64,000 nt of DNA from Aliarcobacter sp. (GTDB lineage: Bacteria > Campylobacterota > Campylobacteria > Campylobacterales > Arcobacteraceae). Below the pieces are notes generated by a model, which was given only the letters and a program-made list of their open reading frames with translations, did not search any database and was not told where the DNA came from. Below are positions 8,561 through 17,827 of the stretch, piece by piece. A program made the position numbers and the translations under genes. The stretch spans positions 36,217-100,216 of the forward strand of contig JAQVBE010000010.1 in NCBI GenBank assembly GCA_028690445.1. Direction: 5' to 3'. The first letter of the stretch is position 1; each line of letters starts with the position of its first letter.

Positions 8561-8587
8561 AAATAGAGTAGAAAATCTACTCTATTT
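8561..8587 (-). terminator. Intergenic hairpin after the long flgE gene
   Basis: A perfect 12-bp inverted repeat (AAATAGAGTAGA) surrounds a 3-base loop, six bases after the flgE stop. On the minus strand no T-run follows, so it is more likely a partial terminator or an mRNA-stabilising or processing hairpin that separates the abundant hook message from downstream genes. Confidence 0.6.
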
Positions 8588-8592
8588 AAAAA

Positions 8593-10665
8593 TTATCTTT
8601 TTAAACCAATTAAGGTAGTTAGAAGTTCATCAGATGTAGTAATTGATTTCGCATTTGCTTCAAAAGCTCTTTGAAATACCATTAGATTTACTAAACTTTC
8701 TGATAAATCTGCTGTACTTAATTCTAATGTTTTTGATTTAATTTCTGCTGTTTTATTATTATTCAAATTATATGTCGGTTCTCCCGATTCATTTGTTTTT
8801 GCTAATAAATTATTCCCAACTGGATTTAATCCTCTATTATTATTAAAAACAGCAACAGCAGCTTGTCCTATTGCAAATTCAGCTCCATCTTGTTTCATTG
8901 TAATTAACCCTGTACTATCAACAGAAAATTCTCCAAATGCTGAATCAGAAATTCCTAAAGTATCTAGTCTTAATTGTAAACTTCCTTTAGATGCTGTTTG
9001 ATCAACTTTATTTATTATTTCTATAAATTCAGCTCCTGCTCCTTTTCTTCCTGAGTAGTTCGCGTTTACATCAAGAGGTTCAAATGTTCCAACAGTTGTT
9101 GGATCACCTTTCATACTTCCTGTAAATTCAACATCGTAATTTGTATCTAATGTCTCTACTACTAAATTCCCATTTACATTTCTTGCAGTTACATATTTTG
9201 ACAATGAGGTATCTGTATTTATTTTAGTAATAATATCATCAATGCTTGTAACAGGAGTAATACTTATAGGTAAAGTAGGAACAGTAACATTTTTCCCTAT
9301 TTCTTTATCATAAATATTTATTCCATAAGTAAAAGTTGTTGTTGCTCCTATTTTTAAATCACCAGCAGTATAAACATCTTGTTGTTTTCCTGTTATTAAT
9401 TTACTTAAAGCTTCTTTTGATGTTTTTAATCCAGTTATTCCTGAAACTGTTGATGATGTTACTTTTGTTTGGAAATTTCCTTGTAATGTTGTTCCACTTG
9501 CTACTTCACCTATTTCTGAAATTCTAAATGCTTGTCCAGGTATCAACGATTTTATTTGTATAATACCTTTTAACATATCTGAATTTTTTGTAGAATTTGT
9601 ATAAGTTTCTGTTAGAGCCAGTGCATCTGCATGTCCTGAATCTATTGCCATTGTTGCAACTAAACCTGGCATAGTAGAAATTTGATCTGATAATGCTTTA
9701 TAAGTTGCTATTTTCCCTGCCAATTTATCATATGCAGCATTTTCACCAGGTGATAATGCAACTGGAACAGCGACTGTTCCTGGATTAGTAACCAAACCAT
9801 AAGCTGTTCTTTCTGCTGGGCTTAAATCATTAAACAACTCAACTTTTAATGCTTGACTAGCTGTCGATACTATAAAATTTTGAAATTTCTTCTCACCATT
9901 TATATAAGCATATATTTGGTCTCCATCACTTCCTATTATAGAATCTGTTCCTGATTTAAAGTTTATTTGCGAAATTTGAGCGTTTGTGGTATCAAATACA
10001 CCATCTGGTTGATCTTTTAATTTTTGCAACCAACTCGTATAATCTTTTATTGCTTCTTCTATATCTGATATTTTTGCTGATTTTGTTTTTGCTCCATCTC
10101 CACTAAATGCTGTTGTTGAATCAGATTTTGCACTAAGTGTATAATCCGTTGCTTTTGCAGTAACTGTCTCAACATAAGTATCATGTCTTATTATTTTTGT
10201 ACCTAATAATTTTGTATAATCATTAGTAAAAACACTTGCATTTGGATTTGTACTTGTAACATCATTTTGGCTATCAATTGCACTCATCATCCAACCTTGT
10301 ACTGCATTCCCTGCTGAATCTTGAAGGGTTCCATTATCACCCATTCTAAAGTTTCCTGCTCTTGTATAAAAGGTTTCTGCTGTTCCTAGAGTATTTTTAT
10401 TTACTACGGTAAAAAATCCATCCCCATATAAAGCCATATCATAATTTACACCTGTTAATTTTGTACCACCTTGTGTATACAATTTCTCAGCATCAAGCAC
10501 CGTAGAACCTTTTCCGATTCTATCTTGGTATATTTGATCTGCGAACGAAATTCTTGAGGCTTTATATCCTATTGTATTTACATTCGCAATATTATTTGCT
10601 TCATTATCCAAAGCTTTTTGTTGTGACGCTAATCCTGAGATCCCCGTCCAAAGTGCTCCTATCAT
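8593..10665 (-). CDS. flgE: Flagellar hook protein FlgE (long form)
   Basis: 690 residues. The N-terminus (SGLASQQKALDNEANNIANV) and C-terminus (ESLVNLMVFQRAFEANAKS) form the D0/D1 core of hook proteins. A large central insertion (about residues 150-560) should fold as surface domains, as in the long hook proteins of Campylobacter. It is a clear paralogue of the neighbouring 486-residue gene and shares the motif ATDY and a KTKSA-IADIE-type segment. Its 5' gap has an 18-bp inverted repeat. It is probably the main hook subunit. Confidence 0.9.
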   Translation of the reverse strand: MIGALWTGISGLASQQKALDNEANNIANVNTIGYKASRISFADQIYQDRIGKGSTVLDAEKLYTQGGTKLTGVNYDMALYGDGFFTVVNKNTLGTAETFYTRAGNFRMGDNGTLQDSAGNAVQGWMMSAIDSQNDVTSTNPNASVFTNDYTKLLGTKIIRHDTYVETVTAKATDYTLSAKSDSTTAFSGDGAKTKSAKISDIEEAIKDYTSWLQKLKDQPDGVFDTTNAQISQINFKSGTDSIIGSDGDQIYAYINGEKKFQNFIVSTASQALKVELFNDLSPAERTAYGLVTNPGTVAVPVALSPGENAAYDKLAGKIATYKALSDQISTMPGLVATMAIDSGHADALALTETYTNSTKNSDMLKGIIQIKSLIPGQAFRISEIGEVASGTTLQGNFQTKVTSSTVSGITGLKTSKEALSKLITGKQQDVYTAGDLKIGATTTFTYGINIYDKEIGKNVTVPTLPISITPVTSIDDIITKINTDTSLSKYVTARNVNGNLVVETLDTNYDVEFTGSMKGDPTTVGTFEPLDVNANYSGRKGAGAEFIEIINKVDQTASKGSLQLRLDTLGISDSAFGEFSVDSTGLITMKQDGAEFAIGQAAVAVFNNNRGLNPVGNNLLAKTNESGEPTYNLNNNKTAEIKSKTLELSTADLSESLVNLMVFQRAFEANAKSITTSDELLTTLIGLKR

Positions 10666-10691
10666 GACTTATCCTTTATTTGTATAAGGTG

Positions 10692-10709
10692 ATGAACTTA
10701 AATGTTCAT
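10692..10709. repeat. Inverted repeat between the two hook genes
   Basis: ATGAAC and GTTCAT arms flank a 6-base centre, 27 bases upstream of the long flgE gene. No T-run follows, so a terminator is unlikely. It could be a 5'-UTR hairpin or a protein-binding site setting the expression ratio of the two hook genes. Confidence 0.35.
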
Positions 10710-10745
10710 ATATTAATACTAATTTATAGAACTAATATAAAAACA

Positions 10746-12206
10746 TTATTTTTTTAATTCAATAGCTGTTTTTAACATCTCATCAGAAGTTGTAATTGAT
10801 TTAGAATTTGCTTCAAAGGCTTTTTGATATACTAATAAGCTTGTTAAACTATTTCCCAAGTTTGCTGTACTTAATTCCAATGAATTACTAACTAATTTAT
10901 TTAATTTTCCTGCATACAATGCTTTTCCTGACTCTGAAGAAGTTTGATAAAGATTATCACCTTGAGGATCAAGCCCTTGTTCATTTTTAAAATCTGCTGT
11001 TTGTAATTTTCCAACTATAAATTTATTATCATTATCTTTTAAAAAAACTACTCCTTCACTTATTTCAATTGTACCAAAAGTATTTTTAGATAAATTCAAG
11101 TTTGCCAATTTTAATTGGATTTCATTGACAGATAAAGATTCTTGACCAACTAAAGATAAAGTATTCGTAATATCTAATAATTCTGCATTAGATAACTCTA
11201 ATGCACTTTTTAAAGCTTGTCTTGAACTATTAACTAATCCAATTCCTGAACCTAATTTGGCATTTTGAGAATTTGTTACTGATAAATAATTTTCATTTAT
11301 TTGAGCATCTTTTATCAAAACTTCTTTTGCTGGAATTAAAGAATTAATAGTCAACATTCCAGTAGTTGTATTAACAGTTGAACTTAATCCTTTAATATCT
11401 GAAATTTTATCAGATAGTTTTTTTAATGTCGTTCCCATATCTGTATCAAAAAATTGTGTTATTTCGTCATTATTTATTCTAATTTTAATAAAATTATCTG
11501 TATTAACCAATTGATTCATAGATCCTGACATATCTACATTCGTAATTTGAGAAGTTGATGGCGAAGGTACAGCTGTTGAATTTGATGAGTATAAATCAAG
11601 TTTACTTTTATAATCAGCAATTAAAGCTTCAATATCTGCAATTTGTGCTGATTTTGTTTTATATCCTTCTCCACTAACACCTTTATCAACAGCTTTTGTA
11701 TTATAATCAGTTGCTCTTGCATTTATTGTCTGCAAAAAATTATTATTACTTATAGTTTTTGATACTATATTTTTTGTATATGTTTCATCAAATTGAGTTT
11801 TTGCAGAATTAGATGCAACAACACTATTCGATTGAGGTGTTAATCCAAGAACTTTCATGCCATTTTGAGTTTGTAATAAACCATCTTCTGCCATATAAAA
11901 ATTTCCAGCTCTTGTATAAAAAGTTTCATTACTTTTTCTATCTGAAACTATAAAATAACCTTTTCCCTCTATTGCAACATCATATGTATTATTAGTTAAT
12001 TTAACATTTCCTTGTGTCATAACTTTACTAATACTATCAAGATTAGTTCCTTTTCCATATCCATACTGATACATCATATCTTCAAAACGGATATCATCAG
12101 ATTTATATCCAACGGTATTAACATTAGTAGAATTATTTGCTTCAACGTTTAATGCTTTTTCAAAAGCTGTTAACCCTGAATATCCATTCCATAATCCACT
12201 AATCAT
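10746..12206 (-). CDS. Flagellar hook protein FlgE, second paralogue
   Basis: 486 residues with the same D0/D1 ends as FlgE (SGLTAFEKALNVEANNSTNV at the N-terminus, NSLTSLLVYQKAFEANSKS near the C-terminus) but a smaller middle region. It lies between flgD and the long flgE. Two FlgE-type genes are known in Campylobacterota, one being the principal hook protein. Which one is principal here cannot be told from sequence, though the longer resembles the Campylobacter hook protein. Confidence 0.85.
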   Translation of the reverse strand: MISGLWNGYSGLTAFEKALNVEANNSTNVNTVGYKSDDIRFEDMMYQYGYGKGTNLDSISKVMTQGNVKLTNNTYDVAIEGKGYFIVSDRKSNETFYTRAGNFYMAEDGLLQTQNGMKVLGLTPQSNSVVASNSAKTQFDETYTKNIVSKTISNNNFLQTINARATDYNTKAVDKGVSGEGYKTKSAQIADIEALIADYKSKLDLYSSNSTAVPSPSTSQITNVDMSGSMNQLVNTDNFIKIRINNDEITQFFDTDMGTTLKKLSDKISDIKGLSSTVNTTTGMLTINSLIPAKEVLIKDAQINENYLSVTNSQNAKLGSGIGLVNSSRQALKSALELSNAELLDITNTLSLVGQESLSVNEIQLKLANLNLSKNTFGTIEISEGVVFLKDNDNKFIVGKLQTADFKNEQGLDPQGDNLYQTSSESGKALYAGKLNKLVSNSLELSTANLGNSLTSLLVYQKAFEANSKSITTSDEMLKTAIELKK

Positions 12207-12215
12207 CTTAAAACC

Positions 12216-12899
12216 TTAGAATATTTTAGTAATGTTTGAAAATGGTAAAGTAGTTAATTGATCAGAATATACACCAGCCGAAACTCCTGCTAAAGCATAT
12301 TTATGATCAGTAACTATTTTATTATTTTCATCTAATATTGTCAATTTCCCATCACTTATAACTGGTTGACCAGGCTTTGATAAAACAATTTTATTCCCAG
12401 TTTTCACACCTTTATCATCAAGAATTTCTCCAGCAACATTATAATTAACCACTTGATTTTTTGTAGGATCTGTAGAATCAGGAATAATAACTCTATCTTC
12501 TAGATATAAAATTTCTTGAGCTTTTACTTGGATATTTCCATTAACATTTTCAACTGATCTTACTGTATAAGCTTTACTAACTCCATCTGCACCAATATTC
12601 CCATCTTCAATATTTTTCCCAATTATTCCTGAAGCATTAGACAATGATGACTGTGTAAATGCTGTTTGCATTCCTTGCATAGCTTTTATCATCTCTTGAT
12701 TTGTATCAATAGATGACATTTGCATTTGACTTGAAAGCATTTGTGCTGAATCCATTGGTTTTGTTGGATCTTGTAATTTTAATTGTTGAATCATTAATTT
12801 CAAGAAATCCTCGTTAGTTAACTTATCATTACTAATTGCCGTTGTATAGCTATTTCCATCAATACCAACACTTGAATTTACCTCTACAGTACTAGCCAT
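12216..12899 (-). CDS. flgD: Flagellar hook cap protein FlgD
   Basis: Hook assembly cap, 227 residues. The N-terminal motif of FlgD is clear: NDKLTNEDFLKLMIQQLKLQDPTKPMDSAQML, about residues 23-54 (described here, not a gap-free claim of identity). It is followed by QMSSIDTNQEM and a beta-rich C-terminal region. It sits nine bases after fliN and ten bases before the shorter hook gene, the expected flgD-flgE order. Confidence 0.93.
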   Translation of the reverse strand: MASTVEVNSSVGIDGNSYTTAISNDKLTNEDFLKLMIQQLKLQDPTKPMDSAQMLSSQMQMSSIDTNQEMIKAMQGMQTAFTQSSLSNASGIIGKNIEDGNIGADGVSKAYTVRSVENVNGNIQVKAQEILYLEDRVIIPDSTDPTKNQVVNYNVAGEILDDKGVKTGNKIVLSKPGQPVISDGKLTILDENNKIVTDHKYALAGVSAGVYSDQLTTLPFSNITKIF

Positions 12900-12908
12900 T
12901 TTAATCTC

Positions 12909-13196
12909 CTATATCATATGTTCTTCAAAGAAATATTGAACTACATTATCAGAATCCATTGCATCTTGAACCCTAACAGCCAATTTATCATCTATTACAA
13001 TTATATCACCAGTTCCTATTATTCTTGTATTTACATAAATTTCGCCACCTGTTCCAGCGGCTTTATGTAAAGAAATAATATCACCATCACTTAACTTTAG
13101 AAATTCTGAGACTGTAATATTAGTACTTCCTAGCATTACATCTACAACTATCTCCGTATCAACTAATAAATCGTAATCTCTTTCACTAATTTCCAT
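12909..13196 (-). CDS. fliN: Flagellar motor switch protein FliN
   Basis: 95 residues consisting almost only of a SpoA domain: DTEIVVDVMLGSTNITVSEF, a Gly-rich turn, then VNTRIIGTGDIIVIDDKLAVRV. The length is that of short FliN. It forms the base of the C ring and docks FliH, which is encoded immediately upstream. Together with the FliY-like protein at 4918 it gives the cluster two SpoA proteins. Confidence 0.9.
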   Translation of the reverse strand: MEISERDYDLLVDTEIVVDVMLGSTNITVSEFLKLSDGDIISLHKAAGTGGEIYVNTRIIGTGDIIVIDDKLAVRVQDAMDSDNVVQYFFEEHMI

Positions 13197-13268
13197 TTAA
13201 ATACTTTACTTGTTATTTTGATAAATTATATCATAAAGTTATAGTATTTAATAAGTGATTTTATTTTA

Positions 13269-13928
13269 CTAAATTATCAAATCCAAAGAATCTAACATTG
13301 TTGAAACTTTTGATTCAATATTTCCATCAAAATTGCCAAGGTCACTAGCAATCACGACACCACCTGCTGTAACATTAGCATCGCTTTTTAATTCAATAAA
13401 AGCTTCTAAATTTAATTGATCTTTTAATATCTCATAATCTTTTGGATTAAGATGTATTTGCACTTTTGATGCTGTTTTTATTTTATCTAAAAGATGATTT
13501 ATTGTCTGTTTTGCAATTTTTGGTGAATTTTCACCAACTTCTATACTAATAATTTTTTGAGCAATTGAAATAGAAGTTTTTAATAACTTTGTTTCCATTT
13601 GAAAAGTTGCTTGTTCAAAAAATGCTGCATAATGTTTCAAATCTCTTATTGCTTGAATAACCTGAGCATCAACATCTTTACCCTTAATTCCATCACTTTC
13701 TATACTATCAACTTTTTGTGATATTTCATTTAATTTAGCAGTTAAATTTCTAACTTCAATTAAAACTGGATCTACCCGTCCATTTATTTCTCTATCATCT
13801 AAAACTGAATTTGAATTTGTAACAAGATTATTATCAACGGAAGAATTAATAAAATTGCCTAACTCATATTTTTGAACTTCTTCATTTTTTGTTAAAATTT
13901 TTGCACTAGAATATACATTATCAGCCAT
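13269..13928 (-). CDS. fliH: Flagellar assembly protein FliH
   Basis: 219 residues. A variable N-terminus is followed by a coiled-coil centre (EVRNLTAKLNEISQKVDSIE) and a C-terminal domain typical of FliH/HrpE (ETKLLKTSISIAQKIISIEV, VQIHLNPKDYEIL, AGGVVIAS). FliH regulates the FliI export ATPase; fliI is not in this window. The start codon overlaps the fliG stop by one base. Confidence 0.88.
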   Translation of the reverse strand: MADNVYSSAKILTKNEEVQKYELGNFINSSVDNNLVTNSNSVLDDREINGRVDPVLIEVRNLTAKLNEISQKVDSIESDGIKGKDVDAQVIQAIRDLKHYAAFFEQATFQMETKLLKTSISIAQKIISIEVGENSPKIAKQTINHLLDKIKTASKVQIHLNPKDYEILKDQLNLEAFIELKSDANVTAGGVVIASDLGNFDGNIESKVSTMLDSLDLII

Positions 13929-14935
13929 TAATTATTCTCTCTATCAATGATTCCATCTTCTATCATTTTTTGTGTAACATCTAACATTTTTCTTTGAGCA
14001 GCTTCAATATCTTTAATTTTAACTTTATTTGACATTTCAAACTCTTCTTTAAATCTATCTCGACCTCTTTGAGACATAGCAGATGTAACTTTTTCCATGT
14101 CTTCTTCTGTTGCATTTTTCATTGCAATTACTACATCACCTGTATCTACATTTTGTAAAATTCTCATCATATATTCAGCATCTAAATTTAATAAATCTTC
14201 AAATACAAACATATTTTCCTTTATTTTTGTTGCTAATGAAGTATCAATACCATTGATATTTTTTAAAATATCTTGTGCTTTTGGACCTAATTTATTAAGC
14301 ATATCAGCCACAACTTTTACTCCACCAACATCTACAATTGAAGAGAATAAAGATTCTAGTTTTTTCTCTAAAACTAAAGATATAGTTCTTACTACATCAG
14401 GAGATACATCTTTAATTGTTGCTATTTGAATAGTTACTTTTACTCTTATTTCTTCATCTAATTGCATTAAAACTTCTGAAGATTTATTAGGATCCATGTG
14501 AGATAATATTACGGCAATTGTATGAGGAGATTCATCTTTGATAAAATCACTTAATTGTTTTGGATTGATTCCATCTAAATATGAAAAAGCTTGCGAAGCT
14601 AGTTTCATTCTAGATAATTTAGCTAATACTTCATCCGCCTCGTTTTTACCAAGCGATTTGTATAAAATTTCTCTTGCAAAGTCGTATCCACCAGAACTTA
14701 TAAAACTTTTTGACCTTGTATATAAATGAAATTCTTCTAAAACCGCTAAAGAAACCTCTTTATTTATTGATGTAATTTGTGTAATAGCAGTAGATATTGC
14801 TTCAACTGTATCTTTTTGAAGATGTTGAAATATTTTTACTGTAGATTCTTCACCAATTAATACAAAAAATCTAGCGACTTTTTCCATCATTGACATTCCT
14901 CTTAGAATATCACTTTCTTTTGAACTTTCAGCCAT
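13928..14935 (-). CDS. fliG: Flagellar motor switch protein FliG
   Basis: 335 residues, normal length. It carries the middle-domain EHPQ-like region in the form DESPHTIAVILSHMDP and the C-terminal torque helix region with alternating charges (VDTGDVVIAMKNATEEDMEK, MSQRGRDRFKEEFE). FliG couples the MS ring (FliF, upstream) to the C ring and interacts with MotA. It starts 15 bases after fliF. Confidence 0.95.
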   Translation of the reverse strand: MAESSKESDILRGMSMMEKVARFFVLIGEESTVKIFQHLQKDTVEAISTAITQITSINKEVSLAVLEEFHLYTRSKSFISSGGYDFAREILYKSLGKNEADEVLAKLSRMKLASQAFSYLDGINPKQLSDFIKDESPHTIAVILSHMDPNKSSEVLMQLDEEIRVKVTIQIATIKDVSPDVVRTISLVLEKKLESLFSSIVDVGGVKVVADMLNKLGPKAQDILKNINGIDTSLATKIKENMFVFEDLLNLDAEYMMRILQNVDTGDVVIAMKNATEEDMEKVTSAMSQRGRDRFKEEFEMSNKVKIKDIEAAQRKMLDVTQKMIEDGIIDRENN

Positions 14936-14950
14936 TGTTTAACACCTTTT

Positions 14951-16669
14951 TTATTTAAAAGTACCACTACCTTCATTTAATAATAATTCAATCATTCTTG
15001 CTATTTCAAGTGGATTACTATTTATTTCTCTATCCAGTTCTTCAATAAATACTTCATATCTTGCTGCTGATTCTTCATCTAATCCATCAATATTATTAAG
15101 AATCTGGCTTTTAACTTTTGATTTTAATCTTCCTTGTGCAGTACTCGAATCAAATTCATTTTCGTAGTCAGATAACATATCTTTAACTAAAGTTTCATCA
15201 TATCTATCTACATTTTTTCTAATACCATCACCAATAATCACAACTTCGTTACTTGCAATAAATTTTTTATAAAAAATTAAAAGTAGAATTGCTGCTATTA
15301 TATATTGGATATATTCACTAAAATCTTTAAAAATTGATTTTACCATAGATACAGTATCAATAGATTCTTCAGATACAATAATTGCATTTCCATTTTCATC
15401 AACAGTTTGAGCAACTTGTTCAATAGGTTTCACACCAATAAACTTAAAGTCTCTAACAGTAATTTTATCTCCTCTTACTTTATCATAACCTATCGTATCT
15501 TGAACCACAGATTCCAGAGAAGTAATAAATTCATCTTTATTTTGAACATCTTTTAATACAGAGGAATCAAAGGTTACAGCTGCTGTTATACGCTTAATAT
15601 TTGTATAATTATTGTCTTTTTGAGAAATTACTTTTTTTGAAATCTCATAATTTGTAACTGTATTTGTACCTTCATTATTTGAAGCAATATTACTACTTCC
15701 ATTTCCGGTACTTGGGGTCTGAATATTACTATCAACTCCCGCAACTCCACCATTATTTGATGGCATACCTTGAGATTTAGAGCTATTTTCAATAACTTGC
15801 TGAGATCTTATACTTCCTTCTGGGTTATAAATTTCTTCTTCAACATCTTTTTTAACAAAATCTAATGATACAGTAACCTTTGCAACAACTCTTCCAACAC
15901 CAACAAAAGGTTCTAATAATGCAACTACTTTTTTAGAATAATCTTCTTCAAGACCTTCTTTATATTTATTCTGAGTTGTTGATTTTTGATTGTTTATGTC
16001 ATCTTGTGATTGTTGAAGTAAACTACCATCTTGGTCAATAAGTTGAATATTTTCATGTTTTAAATCAGGGACAGCTGATGCTATAAAATTTTTGATTCCA
16101 TCTATTTGTTTTTGTGTTAGAAAAACACCTGGTTTCAGTGACAGCATTGCAGATGCAGTCGTATCACTTTTCTTTTCTGTAAAAATTGTATCCTTGGGAA
16201 TTGCAATCTTTACATTAGCTCTTAAAACACCGGTTAATGATTCTAAAGTTCTAGATAATTCACCTTCTAATGCTCTTAAATATTTAACTTTATTTTCAAA
16301 GTTTGTAGTACCTAAAGATGATTTTTCAAAAATTTCCCAACCAACATGTTTACTTGTTGCTGCTTCACTTGTAACTAATTTAATTTTTGCAATATTTATA
16401 AAATCTTTAGATGTTTTTAAAGTAAGGCTATTCCCTGTACCGCTAACTGCAAATATTATCCCTGATGCTTCAAGTTCGTCACTTGCCAACATAACTTGTG
16501 ATTTAGTCAAATTTGAGGCAATTGTATAATTTAATTTTTTATCTTCTGCTTTAATACTTGAATAAACTAATAAGCCGACTAATAATATAAATAATAAAGA
16601 GAAACCTCCTATTATTACAGCTCTTTGTGCTGTATTTAAATTATTAATAAACTTTAAAAGTTGATCCAT
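14951..16669 (-). CDS. fliF: Flagellar MS-ring protein FliF
   Basis: 572 residues with transmembrane segments near residues 17-37 and 450-466. Ring-building motifs are present in the periplasmic part (ALEGELSRTLESLTGVLRANVKIAIP; KVTVSLDF). The C-terminal cytoplasmic tail ends in the FliG-binding pattern NPLEIARMIELLLNEG. It is the base on which the rod, switch and export gate assemble. Confidence 0.95.
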   Translation of the reverse strand: MDQLLKFINNLNTAQRAVIIGGFSLLFILLVGLLVYSSIKAEDKKLNYTIASNLTKSQVMLASDELEASGIIFAVSGTGNSLTLKTSKDFINIAKIKLVTSEAATSKHVGWEIFEKSSLGTTNFENKVKYLRALEGELSRTLESLTGVLRANVKIAIPKDTIFTEKKSDTTASAMLSLKPGVFLTQKQIDGIKNFIASAVPDLKHENIQLIDQDGSLLQQSQDDINNQKSTTQNKYKEGLEEDYSKKVVALLEPFVGVGRVVAKVTVSLDFVKKDVEEEIYNPEGSIRSQQVIENSSKSQGMPSNNGGVAGVDSNIQTPSTGNGSSNIASNNEGTNTVTNYEISKKVISQKDNNYTNIKRITAAVTFDSSVLKDVQNKDEFITSLESVVQDTIGYDKVRGDKITVRDFKFIGVKPIEQVAQTVDENGNAIIVSEESIDTVSMVKSIFKDFSEYIQYIIAAILLLIFYKKFIASNEVVIIGDGIRKNVDRYDETLVKDMLSDYENEFDSSTAQGRLKSKVKSQILNNIDGLDEESAARYEVFIEELDREINSNPLEIARMIELLLNEGSGTFK

Positions 16670-16685
16670 AAATTACATATCCTAA

Positions 16686-17090
16686 TTAATTTTTTGCTGA
16701 AGATTCAATAACTGATCTAAATAACCTAGAATCTCTTTTTATTGAAGATTGAATAGCATCGAATAATATCTTGTTTTTAGACATTTCACCCATTTGAGTA
16801 TCTAAATTAACATTATTGCCATCATTTTGTTGTTCCAAACCTTTTACCTCGACTAATTTAGGATTTGCATTAGATAAATTACTTCCTATTGAAGGCATAT
16901 GTTTAGAACTTGTTACTTGCATTTTTAAAGTATTGTCTAATTTATTATTCAATTCATTTTCAAAAACTAAATCTTTAGTTTTGTATGCTGGAGTATTAAT
17001 ATTAGCAATATTACTTGAAATAACTTTCTGTTTTTCACCTCTAAAATTTAACTGCTCAAAAAGTTTATTACTTATGCTACTTGATTCCAT
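16686..17090 (-). CDS. flgB: Flagellar basal-body rod protein FlgB
   Basis: 134 residues. The N-terminal rod motif is SNKLFEQLNFRGEKQKVISS followed by NIANINTPAYKTKDL. The C-terminal helix (MGEMSKNKILFDAIQSSI) matches FlgB. It overlaps the upstream flgF-like gene by one base and precedes fliF by 16 bases. FlgC and FliE, its proximal rod partners, are at the other end of the same block. Confidence 0.92.
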   Translation of the reverse strand: MESSSISNKLFEQLNFRGEKQKVISSNIANINTPAYKTKDLVFENELNNKLDNTLKMQVTSSKHMPSIGSNLSNANPKLVEVKGLEQQNDGNNVNLDTQMGEMSKNKILFDAIQSSIKRDSRLFRSVIESSAKN

Positions 17091-17809
17091 TATTTAGTAT
17101 TACTTCCAATTTTTTCTATTAATGAGGCATTTAAACTATCTATTGAACTAATAGCCTTTTGTGATTGTTCAAATCTTCTATGTGCATCAATTAGTTCAAC
17201 CATTGAACTAACTGAATTTACATTTGATTTTTCAATAGCTCCATTAACTATTAAATTATCATTATTTTCGAAAATTTCTAGCTCATTTGGATTCTTTAAC
17301 TTATAAGTATTGTCGCCGATTTTTTCTAAATTTGTATAAGGAGTTTTTGTTACTCCAATTTGTGATGCAAAATTATCTTCTACAACTATTGGCTCATTAT
17401 CTGCATTTAATACATTATTTCCATTTCCATCTACCAAAAAACCATCTAAATTTTTAAAAGAGCCATCTCTTGTATAAACGATATCACCATTTGTGTTTTG
17501 TACTTTAAAAAATGTATCAGGATTATTTAATGCAAAATCTAATGCATTTCCAGTCATAGCAATTGGTCCCATTTCTGAACTTATAAATTTAGAATCAATT
17601 TTTGGAATATTATTTGTTACTATATTTATTTTTGTAGGTGCAATATTTTCTTCTTGCATTTTTTGTAAATAATAATTAAAAGTTGTTTCAGTAGTTCCTT
17701 CTTGTTTAAAACCATTTGTATTTATGTTTGCTAAGTTATTACTAATTTGATCTAATCTATTAAACTGATTTATCATTGATGCAGCAAGAGGATAAGTACC
17801 TTGATTCAT
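17090..17809 (-). CDS. flgF: FlgF/FlgG-family rod protein
   Basis: 239 residues with the FlgF/FlgG arrangement: N-terminal NQFNRLDQISNNLANINTNGF, central GNALDFALNNPDTFFKVQ and VYTRDGSFKNLDGFLVDGNG, and C-terminal MVELIDAHRRFEQSQKAIS. FlgG proper is encoded at 19331, so this is best assigned to FlgF, the proximal rod subunit. Confidence 0.85.
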   Translation of the reverse strand: MNQGTYPLAASMINQFNRLDQISNNLANINTNGFKQEGTTETTFNYYLQKMQEENIAPTKINIVTNNIPKIDSKFISSEMGPIAMTGNALDFALNNPDTFFKVQNTNGDIVYTRDGSFKNLDGFLVDGNGNNVLNADNEPIVVEDNFASQIGVTKTPYTNLEKIGDNTYKLKNPNELEIFENNDNLIVNGAIEKSNVNSVSSMVELIDAHRRFEQSQKAISSIDSLNASLIEKIGSNTK

Positions 17810-17827
17810 AAAACTACTCCTTAATTA

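Noticed and set aside
9336..9527. A plus-strand open frame made mostly of Leu and Phe within the hook gene
   Set aside because: The composition is the antisense of the Lys/Asn/Thr-rich hook domain; no start signal is seen.
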